This document shows positions 41,082 through 49,904 of a stretch of 64,000 nucleotides of DNA, piece by piece. Both the position numbers and the translations under genes were made by a program. The DNA is taken from positions 1-64,000 of the forward strand of contig JAIQGL010000029.1 in the NCBI GenBank assembly GCA_020072585.1. The letters are read 5' to 3'. Origin of the DNA: Terriglobia bacterium (lineage in GTDB: Bacteria > Acidobacteriota > Terriglobia > Terriglobales > Acidobacteriaceae). The notes beneath the pieces were generated by a model, which saw only the letters and a list, made by a program, of their open reading frames with translations, was not told the DNA's origin and ran no database searches. Position 1 is the first letter of the stretch, and every line of letters starts with the position of its first letter.

Positions 41082-42218
41082 ATGTTTTCGATGTCTGCCT
41101 CCGAATCCGCTGATCCCGCCTCGTCTCCGCCGGAGAGATTTGTCGTTGAGGTGTTCTCCGAACTGCGTCCGGAAACAATCCAAAAGCGGTGGGAGGACGT
41201 GAACGTTATCCTGCGCATGAGCATGCTCACCGGGTTGCAAATGCAACTGGATGCAACGCTCAATCTTCTCTGTGACATGGCCGCGGACATCGCGCCGTTT
41301 GATAAAGCGATTGTTTATTTCTGGGACGAAAACCGCGAACTGATGGAACCCAGGATTGCGCGCCACGTGGAAAAGACTGCCGGCAAGGAGATTGCCAGCG
41401 GTAACATCCTGAATGTCTGGGCCATCAAGTATGGGCGGCCGCTGCTGGTGGAACATGGCCATCACGCGCAATCCGATGCGCTGCTGCTGGCGCTCGCCGC
41501 AGGGTCCGCGCTGGCCGTGCCGTTGTTTGTGAGCAACCGGGTCACGGGATCGTTGCAACTTTTTCGCTCCACTGCTTCCACTGCCAGGGCGTTCTGCAAA
41601 GAGGACGCACAGCTTCTGTGGATCCTTTCTCTTGTGGCGGAAAACCTTCTTACCCGCGAATACGCCAATGAAGGCTTGCTGCGCTTTGCCTTTACTGACT
41701 ATCTCACGGGGCTGCGCACGCGCGGCTATTTTGAGCAGCAACTGGAACTCGAGTTCAAGCGCGCGGAGCGCAAACAGCAAAAGTTCGCGCTGCTCATGAT
41801 CGATATCGACCATTTCAAGGTCCTGAATGACACGTTCGGCCATCACGTGGGCGACCAGCTCTTGCGTGACGTGACCTCCATTCTGGTGAAAGACATGCGT
41901 GAGGTGGATACGGTGGCCCGCTACGGCGGGGAAGAGTTTGTCATCATTCTTCCTGAGACCACTGAAACCGGAGCCGTATTTGTGGCGCAACGGCTGCGCC
42001 GCGCCGTGGACCAGGCCAAATTTTTTGCCGGTTCGCCTCATTCCGTGCAGCATCTCACCATCAGTATTGGCGTTGCCGTGTACGATACTGACGCCCAGTT
42101 CAAGCGCGACCTCATTGAGTTTGCTGACGCCGCGCTTTATGCGGCCAAGCATGCAGGCCGTAACCGCGTGATGTGCTACTCCGAGCTGGCGCGCAAAGAA
42201 GGACGCGAAGTTTCATAA
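41082..42218 (+). CDS. GAF-GGDEF diguanylate cyclase
   Basis: 378 residues from ATG 41082; a TTG at 41055 is a weaker alternative. A GAF domain spans about 50-205 (TLNLLCDMAADIAPFDKAIV, LAVPLFVSNRVTGSLQLF) and a GGDEF domain about 215-375, with the active motif YGGEEF and FKVLNDTFGHHVGDQLL. An RxxD inhibition site (KDMREVD) is visible upstream of the motif. It should make cyclic-di-GMP, whose likely targets here include the two PilZ proteins. The long antisense frame is a shadow. Confidence 0.92.
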   Translation: MFSMSASESADPASSPPERFVVEVFSELRPETIQKRWEDVNVILRMSMLTGLQMQLDATLNLLCDMAADIAPFDKAIVYFWDENRELMEPRIARHVEKTAGKEIASGNILNVWAIKYGRPLLVEHGHHAQSDALLLALAAGSALAVPLFVSNRVTGSLQLFRSTASTARAFCKEDAQLLWILSLVAENLLTREYANEGLLRFAFTDYLTGLRTRGYFEQQLELEFKRAERKQQKFALLMIDIDHFKVLNDTFGHHVGDQLLRDVTSILVKDMREVDTVARYGGEEFVIILPETTETGAVFVAQRLRRAVDQAKFFAGSPHSVQHLTISIGVAVYDTDAQFKRDLIEFADAALYAAKHAGRNRVMCYSELARKEGREVS

Positions 42219-42958
42219 GCGGTTCTTCCCCGGTTCTTCTGATCGAGTGTCATCCTGTGTTCATCCGTGGTGTGAGTTTGAGGTTTTCCACAATGTCAGG
42301 CAGAGGGCCACAAAACCCAGATACCCACCCAGGGGTAGACGTTTTGTTGTAAACAAACGTCAAACCCCAATTCGATAAGGCAGTCATAAGGCAGTCGAAG
42401 CTCTTTTGTCGCTGGTTTTAGCCTCCATTTATCGCTCAATCCCCGGCCCGTTTCCCTCGTTCTGCCAGCTTCACGGGTTTACCTGTTTTTCAAAGACCAG
42501 AATCCACACTTGCACCCTGAGGCGCATGCTGATCGTAGCGCGGTTTCCAATGCGAATCAATCACGAAATAGTACATCTTGACAAAGCAGGTCTGCGGGAA
42601 GAGTGCCTTTTCTTAGCTGTGGTGCAGCGGGCTGCCGCGTTGATCATCTGCGGCTGGAACAGGCATGGATGCTTATGATTGAAGCGCCCCGGTGGAAGAG
42701 TGGGAGCGCAGGCGCCCTCGCCTGCGATCTTGGAATGATGGAACCCGGCCTCCGCGCTGCGGGGATGGAGCAGGCATTTATGCTGCGTTCACAGCATAAA
42801 TAGAGATTCCGGCTAGCTTGGCTTTAGCCTCTGGAGGTATCAGGGCATGGATTTATCCATGCCGTAAAGGACAAAAATAAATGGGCTTTAGCCCCTGTGC
42901 CCCTCAGACCGGCCCCGTCCGCCACTCCTTGATCACCCTCTGATCGTCTGTCTTCCAG
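42219..42958. other. Long intergenic region with repeat debris
   Basis: About 740 bases without a credible gene. It includes a copy of the ATCxGTGTTCATCCGTGG repeat at about 42240-42270, an inverted repeat ATTTATGCTG/CAGCATAAAT at 42776-42801, and GGA(A/G)CAGGCAT units near 42656 and 42768. A 90-codon frame at 42406 has no ribosome site and odd composition. Confidence 0.45.
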
Positions 42959-43174
42959 TCAGAAAAATGCGAACATCGGATCAATCACTACGCTCAGGTC
43001 GGTCTTGTCCTTGAACCGTATGGAGATACAGTGATAGTCGGTGTCGGCAATCAACTCCACCAGCTCAACCGTCCGGCCTTTTGCCTGGGGAAACTCCAAA
43101 ACCCGCGCATACGCGAGCTTTCTTCGCTTAAAGGCCGGACGCGGCTTCTGTGGCGATTTGCTTTGTTTCTTCAT
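42959..43174 (-). CDS. Small basic protein divergent from an XRE regulator
   Basis: 71 residues from ATG 43174 with AAAGGGG eight bases upstream. The first 25 residues are very basic (KKQSKSPQKPRPAFKRRK); the rest is a small beta-rich domain (VELVELIADTDYHCISIRFK, TDLSVVIDP). It faces an XRE regulator across a 90-bp gap with a perfect palindrome, the layout of a self-regulated two-gene module. No toxin family motif is seen. Confidence 0.65.
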   Translation of the reverse strand: MKKQSKSPQKPRPAFKRRKLAYARVLEFPQAKGRTVELVELIADTDYHCISIRFKDKTDLSVVIDPMFAFF

Positions 43175-43217
43175 GGGCTGAGCCCCTTTCTCGCTGGTAG
43201 TCAATGATAAGAATCAT

Positions 43218-43237
43218 TTGTTCCATATATGGAACAA
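43218..43237. promoter_or_regulatory. Perfect 20-bp palindrome (operator) between divergent genes
   Basis: TTGTTCCATATATGGAACAA is its own reverse complement. A second small inverted repeat, AATGAT-AAGA-ATCATT, lies directly beside it at 43203-43218. The position between the small protein and the XRE gene makes it the probable regulator binding site. Confidence 0.8.
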
Positions 43238-43264
43238 CATTTCTGCTAATTCTGCAAGCAGGAA

Positions 43265-43492
43265 ATGAACGCTTCAAAGACAATTCAGCGGAAGATTCGA
43301 GAAGCGCAGGGTGAGCAGACACACCGTGTGTTCGCCAAGCGGCTTGGCATCTCAGTTGGCTCGCTGGCTCGTCTCAAGAATTCGCCGCAAAACGCAACTC
43401 TGCGCACAGTGGAAAAGGTCAGTCGCGGATTGGGCGTCACGATCTTGCAATTCCTGGATGAGGCGGATACCCACCATCGCAAAGGCCGATAA
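43265..43492 (+). CDS. XRE-family HTH regulator (small)
   Basis: 75 residues, mostly one helix-turn-helix domain: FAKRLGISVGSLARLKNSPQ and TLRTVEKVSRGLGVTILQFL. The N-terminus carries a short basic helix. It is divergent from the basic small protein at 42959 with the 20-bp palindrome between them. Distinct in sequence from the XRE proteins at 4243 and 13355. Confidence 0.8.
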   Translation: MNASKTIQRKIREAQGEQTHRVFAKRLGISVGSLARLKNSPQNATLRTVEKVSRGLGVTILQFLDEADTHHRKGR

Positions 43493-43566
43493 GGGAAATT
43501 GCCGCTACGCCAGCAAAAGAAAAAGCCGCCTGGAGCCGGCGGAAAGTTGAGGCTGGAAGTTTCTTC

Positions 43567-43737
43567 GTAGCATTTCTTGCGGATCAGTGTTATCCGCGTT
43601 CATCAGCGGTAAGGTTTGGCTTTTTCCGATGTGCGCGATTACTACGCGATTACTAAATGTTGCTTGAGATATAAATCTTGGTTTTCGAGCCGTAGCATTT
43701 CTTGCAGATCAGTGTCATCTGTGTTCATCAGTGGTGA
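43567..43737 (+). repeat. Two copies of the dispersed ATCAGTGT repeat
   Basis: CGTAGCATTTCTTGC followed by (G/A)GATCAGTGT and TTCATCAG(C/T)GGT occurs at 43567-43611 and again at 43691-43737, about 125 bases apart. Related shorter copies are at 13914 and 42240. They lie downstream of genes, never inside one. Confidence 0.65.
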
Positions 43738-43788
43738 GTTTGAAAGTAAGGCGGGTCCGTAAAGGCCCGCCTATGGTGTTGGTTGGTC

Positions 43789-44778
43789 TTAGGCCGCTTC
43801 GAATACCAGTGATACCTTGCCGGCATTTGGGCTGGAAGGCTCGATGAGAAGCGGAACAAGGTTGGAATTCGGCGGGAACTGTTGCGCCCAGGAGAAACCT
43901 CCCCAGCTCCAGCCCGCATTGATGTCATAGTTGACGGTGCGCTGGTTGGAGGCGGTGAGGTCAATCAAAATCCCCGGGCCGTAAGACTGCTCAATGACGG
44001 TCCCTGTATTGACCGGTTGCGTGGAAAACATCAGAAACACCTTCTCAATGGGCGCGATTACATCCTCATTGTTGCCGAAAAGCGGGAACGCGCATAGTGC
44101 GTTGTAGCTGGTGCCTTGCAGCTCGGAGATGCCGCAGGTAAAAGGCGTGTTCACTGTATTCAGGATGGAGATTGCCGTGGATATGCCCGTGCTGGTCACT
44201 TCGCCCACTCCGCCCGCCGTCACGTTCAGGGTCTCCCCCAGGGTGATGCCGGCAGCGAAGCTGGCCACAATGTCGCCGCCGGGAATGATCTGGCTGTTGG
44301 AGGTGTAAGCCTGGTACTGCTCCTCCCAATTGATCATGGTCGTGGCTGAAAACTCCTGCGTTGCAAACCACACCACCGGGGAGCCACCAGCCAGGCTGGC
44401 CTGTACCGCCTTGAATCCATACAAAAAGAAGTTGGCCGCAAGCAGCTGTGTGACGGTTTCAGCGGTCATGTTGATGGTGACCTCGTACGGCGTTCCGTCG
44501 CCCAGGCCCTGGGCGCCTGCTGTGTTCGGAGAGAATATTTCCAGCTTGTCTTCCGTGAATCCCCTTTCCTTGGCGGCATTCCTCAGCTTAGTTACGTCCA
44601 TCACCAGTGCGCCTGGCTTGGCAGTTACCACTACGCCGTCGTGGCTTGCTCTGTCTTCGAAATCGTATTTGCTGATGTCGTACTTTGGGGTTACCTTCGC
44701 CGCAAAGATAATCTGTTTAACTTGCGAGATGGAAATGACGGTTCCTTTGAGCGAAACGAAATCATAGGTCGTAGGCAT
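43789..44778 (-). CDS. Unrecognised 329-residue protein at the end of the ECF/kinase operon
   Basis: 329 residues from ATG 44778 with AAGGAAA upstream. No signal peptide. The N-terminal half is alpha/beta (TYDFVSLKGTVISISQVKQI, YEVTINMTAETVTQLLAANF), the C-terminal half is rich in Gly, Thr and Ser beta strands (FAAGITLGETLNVTAGGVGE, GPGILIDLTASNQRTVNYDI) and ends in VSLVFEAA. The C-terminal part with aromatic Gly-Trp pairs (AGWSWGGFSW) hints at a lectin- or pore-type beta sheet, but I recognise no family. It is preceded by a frameshifted cupredoxin-like gene and the kinase. Confidence 0.7.
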   Translation of the reverse strand: MPTTYDFVSLKGTVISISQVKQIIFAAKVTPKYDISKYDFEDRASHDGVVVTAKPGALVMDVTKLRNAAKERGFTEDKLEIFSPNTAGAQGLGDGTPYEVTINMTAETVTQLLAANFFLYGFKAVQASLAGGSPVVWFATQEFSATTMINWEEQYQAYTSNSQIIPGGDIVASFAAGITLGETLNVTAGGVGEVTSTGISTAISILNTVNTPFTCGISELQGTSYNALCAFPLFGNNEDVIAPIEKVFLMFSTQPVNTGTVIEQSYGPGILIDLTASNQRTVNYDINAGWSWGGFSWAQQFPPNSNLVPLLIEPSSPNAGKVSLVFEAA

Positions 44779-44992
44779 TTGTTTTTTTCCTTTTCTGATC
44801 GGCGGACTTTTGCCGTAGGCCATCTTTCAACCCACAGTCTTCCGCTTTTCAATCAGTAAGGCGGAAGGTCCGGCGGAGCTGGACCATCTTTTCTGTGGAA
44901 AACTCACCGGCATGCTTCAACGCGCGCCAAAATGCGCCGTGTGCAAAGCCGACGGGCCGGGTGTTGGCAGGTTAAAAAGCACGTCTGGTCCG

Positions 44993-45329
44993 CTATTTTG
45001 GAATCGAGGGGTCAACAATAATGATGGGGTCTTTCTCCATGTGTCTCTCGTCCACCGTGTAGCTAAAGATCCCCTGGGCCGCGGTCACCGCTACAGCCGG
45101 GGAAGAGCCATCCACTCCCTCAATGTCCATGTGGTCTTTCCCAAATGGGCTGTCTCGTTCAAATTTGCAATCAAATGTTTCCAGTTGGTTATAGAGCCAG
45201 CGTACTTTGTCTCCCTTGTGGACTCGGAGTTCGTGGGGACAGACGTGCAGTGTCCCGTCTGCCGGGGTTTTTCATGTGAAGGGGCTCACCTTCTAAAAAA
45301 ATCAGGACGACGTGTTCCCTGAATGACAT
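44993..45329 (-). pseudogene. Cupredoxin-like small protein gene with an apparent +1 frameshift
   Basis: An ATG at 45329 with a strong AAGGAG site begins a frame (MSFREHVVLIFLEGEPLHMK) that reaches the five-base run 45268-45272 and then loses sense. The next frame over continues for 90 residues with a clear beta-sandwich pattern (TLHVCPHELRVHKGDKVRWL, SSPAVAVTAAQGIFSYTVDE) to a stop at 44993. One extra A in the run would explain it. It may be a pseudogene, a sequencing error or a real frameshift. It follows the kinase gene by nine bases. Confidence 0.6.
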
Positions 45330-45338
45330 TGCTTCTCC

Positions 45339-48116
45339 TTAATGCGGATGGATGGAAGTTAAGGCTGACAATTCTGGGCCGCACCTGGCGCCGCGCAGTT
45401 GAGACAGCTCAGGAGCGTGTTCGATCTCCGCGGCCGAATACCCCGCGCGAATCGCGGAACACAGCAAGGCAAGAGCGCGGCCACGCTGCCCCGCCAGCTC
45501 GTGCACCACGGCGGAGGTGAACAGAAACTCCGGATCATGCCGGGCAACGGCGCCTGCTTTCGCCAGGGCCTGCTCGGCATCTCGAGTGCGGCCCAGCTTG
45601 GCATAGCAAAGCGCGATATTTTCCAGTAACTGGCCATCCTGGGGACGAAGCGCGAGGTTGCGGTTGGCCACCTCAATGGCCCTTATGTAAGCCGTGGCCG
45701 CCGCCGCCGTTTGCGGACTGAAAGAGTAGGCGTCTCCAAGATTGCGCCACAGCCGATCGTCTCCTGGCTGCAACTCCGCCGCTTTGCGAAACATATCAGC
45801 TGCTTCACCGTACTGTCCAAGACGAAAGCTTGCTGTGCCAAGGTTGGAATATGTGCCGGCGGTCGGATTGAGGGCCGCGGCCCGAATCAGGACCGACTTT
45901 GCCTCGGCATATTCCCCCAGCGCCAGATAAACTCCGCCAAGATTCGAAAACGCGCGAGGGTTGTCCGGCGCCAGCTCTGTTGCCACGCGAAACAGGGCTT
46001 CAGCTTGCCGGTACTGTGCGTGGCGAAAATAAAAATAGCCGAGATCGTTATAGTTGACCCAGCTGCCCGGGGTCTGCTTGATGGCTTCCTTCAAAAGAGT
46101 TTCCGCTTGCAGGGTCCGTCCTTCAGCATCGTAGGCGCGGGGAAGAAGGTTCATTGCATCATTGTTTGCCGGCTCCAGCTCCAGGGTGCGCTCCAATTCG
46201 CGGACTGACTCCTCCGGATGACCGCTGTCCATGGTGATTGACGCCAGAGCCAGATGGGCCCGCGCCAGCCTGTCATTCATTCGGAGCGCCCGGGCGCAGG
46301 CTTCTTTGGCCTGGGCGTACCACTGTGGATCTTTTGTGTTGCGGTATTTCCATGAAAGCGCAAGCGCGAGCTCCGCATAGGCGGGCGCAAAAGACCGGTC
46401 TTTTTCAATGACCTTCTGAAACAGCATGATCGCCTGGTCCGTGCTCTGTACGTTGCGTCGCGCCAGATAGCCTTTGCCCTGTTCGTAATATTCAAAAATT
46501 CCGGGAATCGCGCTGTCATTGACCGGCAAGTGATGCCGCATCTCCGGACGCGGGTGCAGCTGGAGAATGGCGCACAGTTGTTCCAGCAGCGTGTCTTCCA
46601 TGGTGGCCATTTCAGCTTGCGGAATGTCCCACTGGGCCGAACGCAGCTGTCTCATTGTGGCTGCATCTTTCAGAAACACACGCATGCGGATTGCGCCGGT
46701 TCGTCTTTCCACGGCGCCGCCGATCAGCAAATTCACTCCCAGCGATGGAGCAATTTGTCCGCTTCCGGCTCTCGCATGTTTTTGTACCTCAGGCCACGGG
46801 ACAATCCAGAACGACCCGCCAGAGTCGCCGAGCTGGGCCAGATCGTTGGAGAGCGATTCTGCCAGGCCCTCTGCCGCAGCCTGGTCCCCGGCATTGGAGC
46901 TGGCGGAATCAAACGGAAGAACAGCAATGTATCGCTTGTCAGGCAGTGAAGCAGGCCACAAACGGCCATGGAAGGCGGTCCCGAGAAAAATAACCAGCAG
47001 CGCCACCGCGCCAAGGCCCTTGACCAGGCGGCGAAGGCGCACTGCGGAGTGAGCGTTGCCGAGAGCTTCCGCGATTTCACCAGGGGAAGAAAACCTTCGC
47101 GCAGGATCACGTTGCAGACAACGTAAAATCGCCTCGTTCCAATTTTTTTCCAGGCCGTCAACCAGGGCGGATGGCGCGGGCGGATCGTCGACAAGGCGTC
47201 TCAATGCTTCCGCCAGTGCTGACCGGTCATAAAAAGGCCGCACTCCAGTGATGATTTCAAAGAGCACTACGCCCAGAGAGTAAACGTCCGTGGCGGCCGT
47301 GAGCGGTTTACGCAGCAACTGCTCGGGTGATGCATAGGCGGGCGAACCCAGCGCTACCGTCGAACCGGTGTTTCCGTTTTGCCGATCATTGGCCGCCTGC
47401 AAACCGCGCGCAATTCCAAAATCCATCAGGATCGCGCGCAGGTCCTGCCCCTGGCCAGCCAACATTACGTTGGAACATTTCAGATCGCAGTGCAGCACAC
47501 CGGCACGATGCGCCGCTTCCAGGCCTTGGCAAAGATGGCCGGCAATGATTTTTGCTTCTTCCTTCTTCAACCGTCCCTCGCGCCGGAGTCGCGCGCTCAG
47601 GGTCTCCCCATGCAGCAATTCCATGGTGAGAAATGTGATCAGGCCCTCTTCCCGCTGCTCGCACGCGATGTCAAAGATCCGGCAAACGTTGCCATGAGTC
47701 ACGCGGCGCGCAAGCTGTACTTCGCTGCGAAACTGGGCCAGCTCCCGCTCGTGCATCCCGGGACCATGATGGATGAGTTTAAGAGCGACATGTTCGCCGA
47801 GCTCCCGGTCGGCGGCTTCATAGACCTCGCCCATGCCTCCAGCGCCCAGAAACTTTACGATTTCATAGCGATGGCAAAGCATGTCTCCGGGCGCCAGCAG
47901 GCTGGCTGCGTTGAACGGAGGGCTTTCCAGAAAATTTCCCATCGCATCACACTGGGCAAGCAGATGGGCCAGCTCCGATTCCAGGCTGGAATCGCCGTGA
48001 CAGGCGTGCGCAACAAAGCTGGATCTCCGGTGCAAAGGCTCAGCGGCGGCCAGGGCAAAAATCTCTTTGATCTGACTCCATCGCTCAGGCGTCATCAATC
48101 CGGGCTCCGTCCTCAT
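45339..48116 (-). CDS. Serine/threonine protein kinase with transmembrane segment and TPR repeats
   Basis: 925 residues. Kinase domain about 84-345: GAGGMGEV (91-98), HCDLKCSN with catalytic Asp211 and DFG at 232-234, plus SPAYASPEQL in the activation segment. A transmembrane helix near 370-385 follows, then a domain starting YIAVLPFDSASSNAGDQAAA and at least eight TPR repeats to the C-terminus. The usual HRD is HCD here. An ECF sigma factor gene lies 17 bases upstream on the same strand, a combination common in Acidobacteriota. Confidence 0.92.
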   Translation of the reverse strand: MRTEPGLMTPERWSQIKEIFALAAAEPLHRRSSFVAHACHGDSSLESELAHLLAQCDAMGNFLESPPFNAASLLAPGDMLCHRYEIVKFLGAGGMGEVYEAADRELGEHVALKLIHHGPGMHERELAQFRSEVQLARRVTHGNVCRIFDIACEQREEGLITFLTMELLHGETLSARLRREGRLKKEEAKIIAGHLCQGLEAAHRAGVLHCDLKCSNVMLAGQGQDLRAILMDFGIARGLQAANDRQNGNTGSTVALGSPAYASPEQLLRKPLTAATDVYSLGVVLFEIITGVRPFYDRSALAEALRRLVDDPPAPSALVDGLEKNWNEAILRCLQRDPARRFSSPGEIAEALGNAHSAVRLRRLVKGLGAVALLVIFLGTAFHGRLWPASLPDKRYIAVLPFDSASSNAGDQAAAEGLAESLSNDLAQLGDSGGSFWIVPWPEVQKHARAGSGQIAPSLGVNLLIGGAVERRTGAIRMRVFLKDAATMRQLRSAQWDIPQAEMATMEDTLLEQLCAILQLHPRPEMRHHLPVNDSAIPGIFEYYEQGKGYLARRNVQSTDQAIMLFQKVIEKDRSFAPAYAELALALSWKYRNTKDPQWYAQAKEACARALRMNDRLARAHLALASITMDSGHPEESVRELERTLELEPANNDAMNLLPRAYDAEGRTLQAETLLKEAIKQTPGSWVNYNDLGYFYFRHAQYRQAEALFRVATELAPDNPRAFSNLGGVYLALGEYAEAKSVLIRAAALNPTAGTYSNLGTASFRLGQYGEAADMFRKAAELQPGDDRLWRNLGDAYSFSPQTAAAATAYIRAIEVANRNLALRPQDGQLLENIALCYAKLGRTRDAEQALAKAGAVARHDPEFLFTSAVVHELAGQRGRALALLCSAIRAGYSAAEIEHAPELSQLRGARCGPELSALTSIHPH

Positions 48117-48133
48117 GTGTCACAGGGAATTGA

Positions 48134-48727
48134 TCATGAAGGCGTCTTGCTCAATTCCCCATAGAGCCACGCCTTGGCGAGTTGGAATTCGCGTTTGACT
48201 GTGGTGGCGGAGATGCCCAGTACCCGGGCGGTCTCTCCCGTATCCAGGCCGCCGAAGAACCGGAGCTCAACGATGCGGCTCTGCCGCTGGTCCCATTCAG
48301 CTAGTTTATTCAGCGCCTCATGAACGGCCAGGACCTCCCATGCTTGGTCATCTCTGTAAACGAGCGCATTTTCCAGAGATATTTTCTGGAGCGTGCCACT
48401 GCGTTTTTTGGAATTGCGGCTGCGGGCATGGTCCACCAGCACCCATCGCATCACGTGCGCGGCCGTCCCCAGGAAATGGCCCCGATTTTTCCAGCCGGCG
48501 GAAGATGCGCCCATGAGACGGACATAGGCTTCATTCACTAACGCGGTGGTTTGGAGAGTATGCCCGGGGCGCTCCCCGCGCATGTAACTGCGGGCCAGGC
48601 GGTGCAGTTCGCGATACACAATGGCATACAGGCGTTCTTCCGCCTCTTTGTTTCCTTGCGTTACCTTGGCCAGCAAAGAAGTGATTTCGGAAGAGGTGCC
48701 CCGGATAAGAGTGGCTTGCTCACTCAT
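48134..48727 (-). CDS. ECF-type sigma factor linked to a Ser/Thr kinase
   Basis: 197 residues from ATG 48727 (MSEQATL). Region 2 is at about 30-100 (RLYAIVYRELHRLARSYMRG, LVNEAYVRLMGA) and region 4 at about 135-190 (QSRIVELRFFGGLDTGETAR, LGISATTVKREFQLAKAWLY). The pattern matches the sigma-70 family found next to Ser/Thr kinases in Acidobacteria and Planctomycetes. No anti-sigma gene is adjacent; regulation by the following kinase is inferred from position and from known cases. Confidence 0.9.
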   Translation of the reverse strand: MSEQATLIRGTSSEITSLLAKVTQGNKEAEERLYAIVYRELHRLARSYMRGERPGHTLQTTALVNEAYVRLMGASSAGWKNRGHFLGTAAHVMRWVLVDHARSRNSKKRSGTLQKISLENALVYRDDQAWEVLAVHEALNKLAEWDQRQSRIVELRFFGGLDTGETARVLGISATTVKREFQLAKAWLYGELSKTPS

Positions 48728-49001
48728 GGGAACCAACACTCTCAGGCAAATCGCACAAAAATGCAAGCTGAAGACAAGAGCGGGTCTTCCCGTTTTGGAA
48801 CCATTAAAAACGGAGACTCGTAGACAAGGAGGAGAAAAGCGAAAAACCTTTGCGACACAGAAAAAAGGAGGAAACGGAGGCAGCGTTTAGCATGTAGCCT
48901 CAACTTGCGTGAGATTTTTCTACGCTCCCACTTTTCCTCCTGTTAACTACTTTGCTACTCCCCTGCGGGGCGAAGAAACGCTATGCTGCCATTCAGTGGC
49001 C

Positions 49002-49805
49002 ATGCGCATGACAGTTCTGGCGAGCGGGAGCAGAGGAAACGCAACTGTGCTCTCCAGTTCCACGGCCAGCATTCTGGTGGACGCAGGGATCTCCTGCCGG
49101 GAGACGCTTAAGCGCATGAAGTCCGCGGGCGAAGATCCGCACAAGCTCAAAGCGATTGTGATTTCGCACGAACACCAGGACCACGTGGCCGGATTGCAGG
49201 TACTGGCGCGCAAGCTGAAAATCCCCGTTTACATCACTGAGGCCACATACCAGAGCTGGCGGCGGTCAACCAAAGACCCTGAAGGCAAGCCGGCAAAACT
49301 GGAGCGCCGCGAGCACTTTCTGGCCGGGCGCAGCTTCAACATCGCCGATATTACCGTCACTGCTTTTACCATCCCGCATGATGCGGTTGACCCATGCGGC
49401 TTTACCTTTAAGGCGGATGGAGTGAAAATCGGCGTGGTCACTGATCTGGGCTACCTGCCTTACAGCGTGAAAGACCATCTGCGGCGCTGCGATGGGCTGA
49501 TGATTGAATCAAACCATGACCTGGAGATGCTGCGGAACGGTCCTTATCCATGGATGGTAAAACAGCGGGTCATGAGCCGTGTGGGGCACCTTTCCAATGC
49601 AGCCCTGGCCGAGTTTTTTGCGACAGATTATGACGGCCAGGCGGCGTTTTTGGTGCTGGCACACCTTTCTGAGCACAATAACCATCCTGAGGTGGCCCGG
49701 AAGACAGCCTACAAGGCCCTGGGCGGGAAGATGAACCTTTTTCAGTCATGCGCCCTGACCCTGGCGCAGCAGGACCACCCATTGCAGCCTCTCTGCCTGG
49801 GGTGA
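49002..49805 (+). CDS. MBL-fold metallohydrolase (YycJ/WalJ-like)
   Basis: 267 residues from ATG 49002; ATG 49008 is as likely. The beta-lactamase-fold metal motif SHEHQDHVAGL is present, with further ligands in AHLSEHNNHPE and VTDLGYL. GSRGNATVL at the start is typical of YycJ-like proteins, which are thought to be 5'-to-3' nucleases. The start of the long frame at 48909 is upstream of any ribosome site. Confidence 0.9.
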   Translation: MRMTVLASGSRGNATVLSSSTASILVDAGISCRETLKRMKSAGEDPHKLKAIVISHEHQDHVAGLQVLARKLKIPVYITEATYQSWRRSTKDPEGKPAKLERREHFLAGRSFNIADITVTAFTIPHDAVDPCGFTFKADGVKIGVVTDLGYLPYSVKDHLRRCDGLMIESNHDLEMLRNGPYPWMVKQRVMSRVGHLSNAALAEFFATDYDGQAAFLVLAHLSEHNNHPEVARKTAYKALGGKMNLFQSCALTLAQQDHPLQPLCLG

Positions 49806-49904
49806 GAAGATAGCTGTACTAAACCGTGATCTGGGATGAGAATAGACTCATCCTATTCCAGCTATTGGGACAGGAAGCTTTTTGAGCAGCAGTCAGGCAA
49901 GCCG

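Noticed and set aside
41031-42152. Long minus-strand open frame of 373 codons
   Set aside because: It is fully antisense to the GAF-GGDEF cyclase and has no domain, so it is a shadow of a GC-rich gene.
39582-42218. Gas vesicle gene cluster
   Set aside because: Only one GvpL/GvpF-like gene is present; neighbours are signalling genes.
42406-42678. 90-codon frame in the long intergenic region
   Set aside because: No ribosome site and unlikely residue use; region carries repeat debris.
42219-43788. CRISPR-like repeats
   Set aside because: Repeats are few, of unequal spacing and lie in both strands across the window; no spacer array or cas gene is present.
45240-45290. Programmed -1 slippage at the A-run of the cupredoxin-like gene
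   Set aside because: The needed change is +1, and the sequence is not a standard X-XXY-YYZ site, so a simple extra base is more likely.
47379-48164. Plus-strand open frame of 261 codons
   Set aside because: Antisense to the kinase domain, with no recognisable protein pattern.
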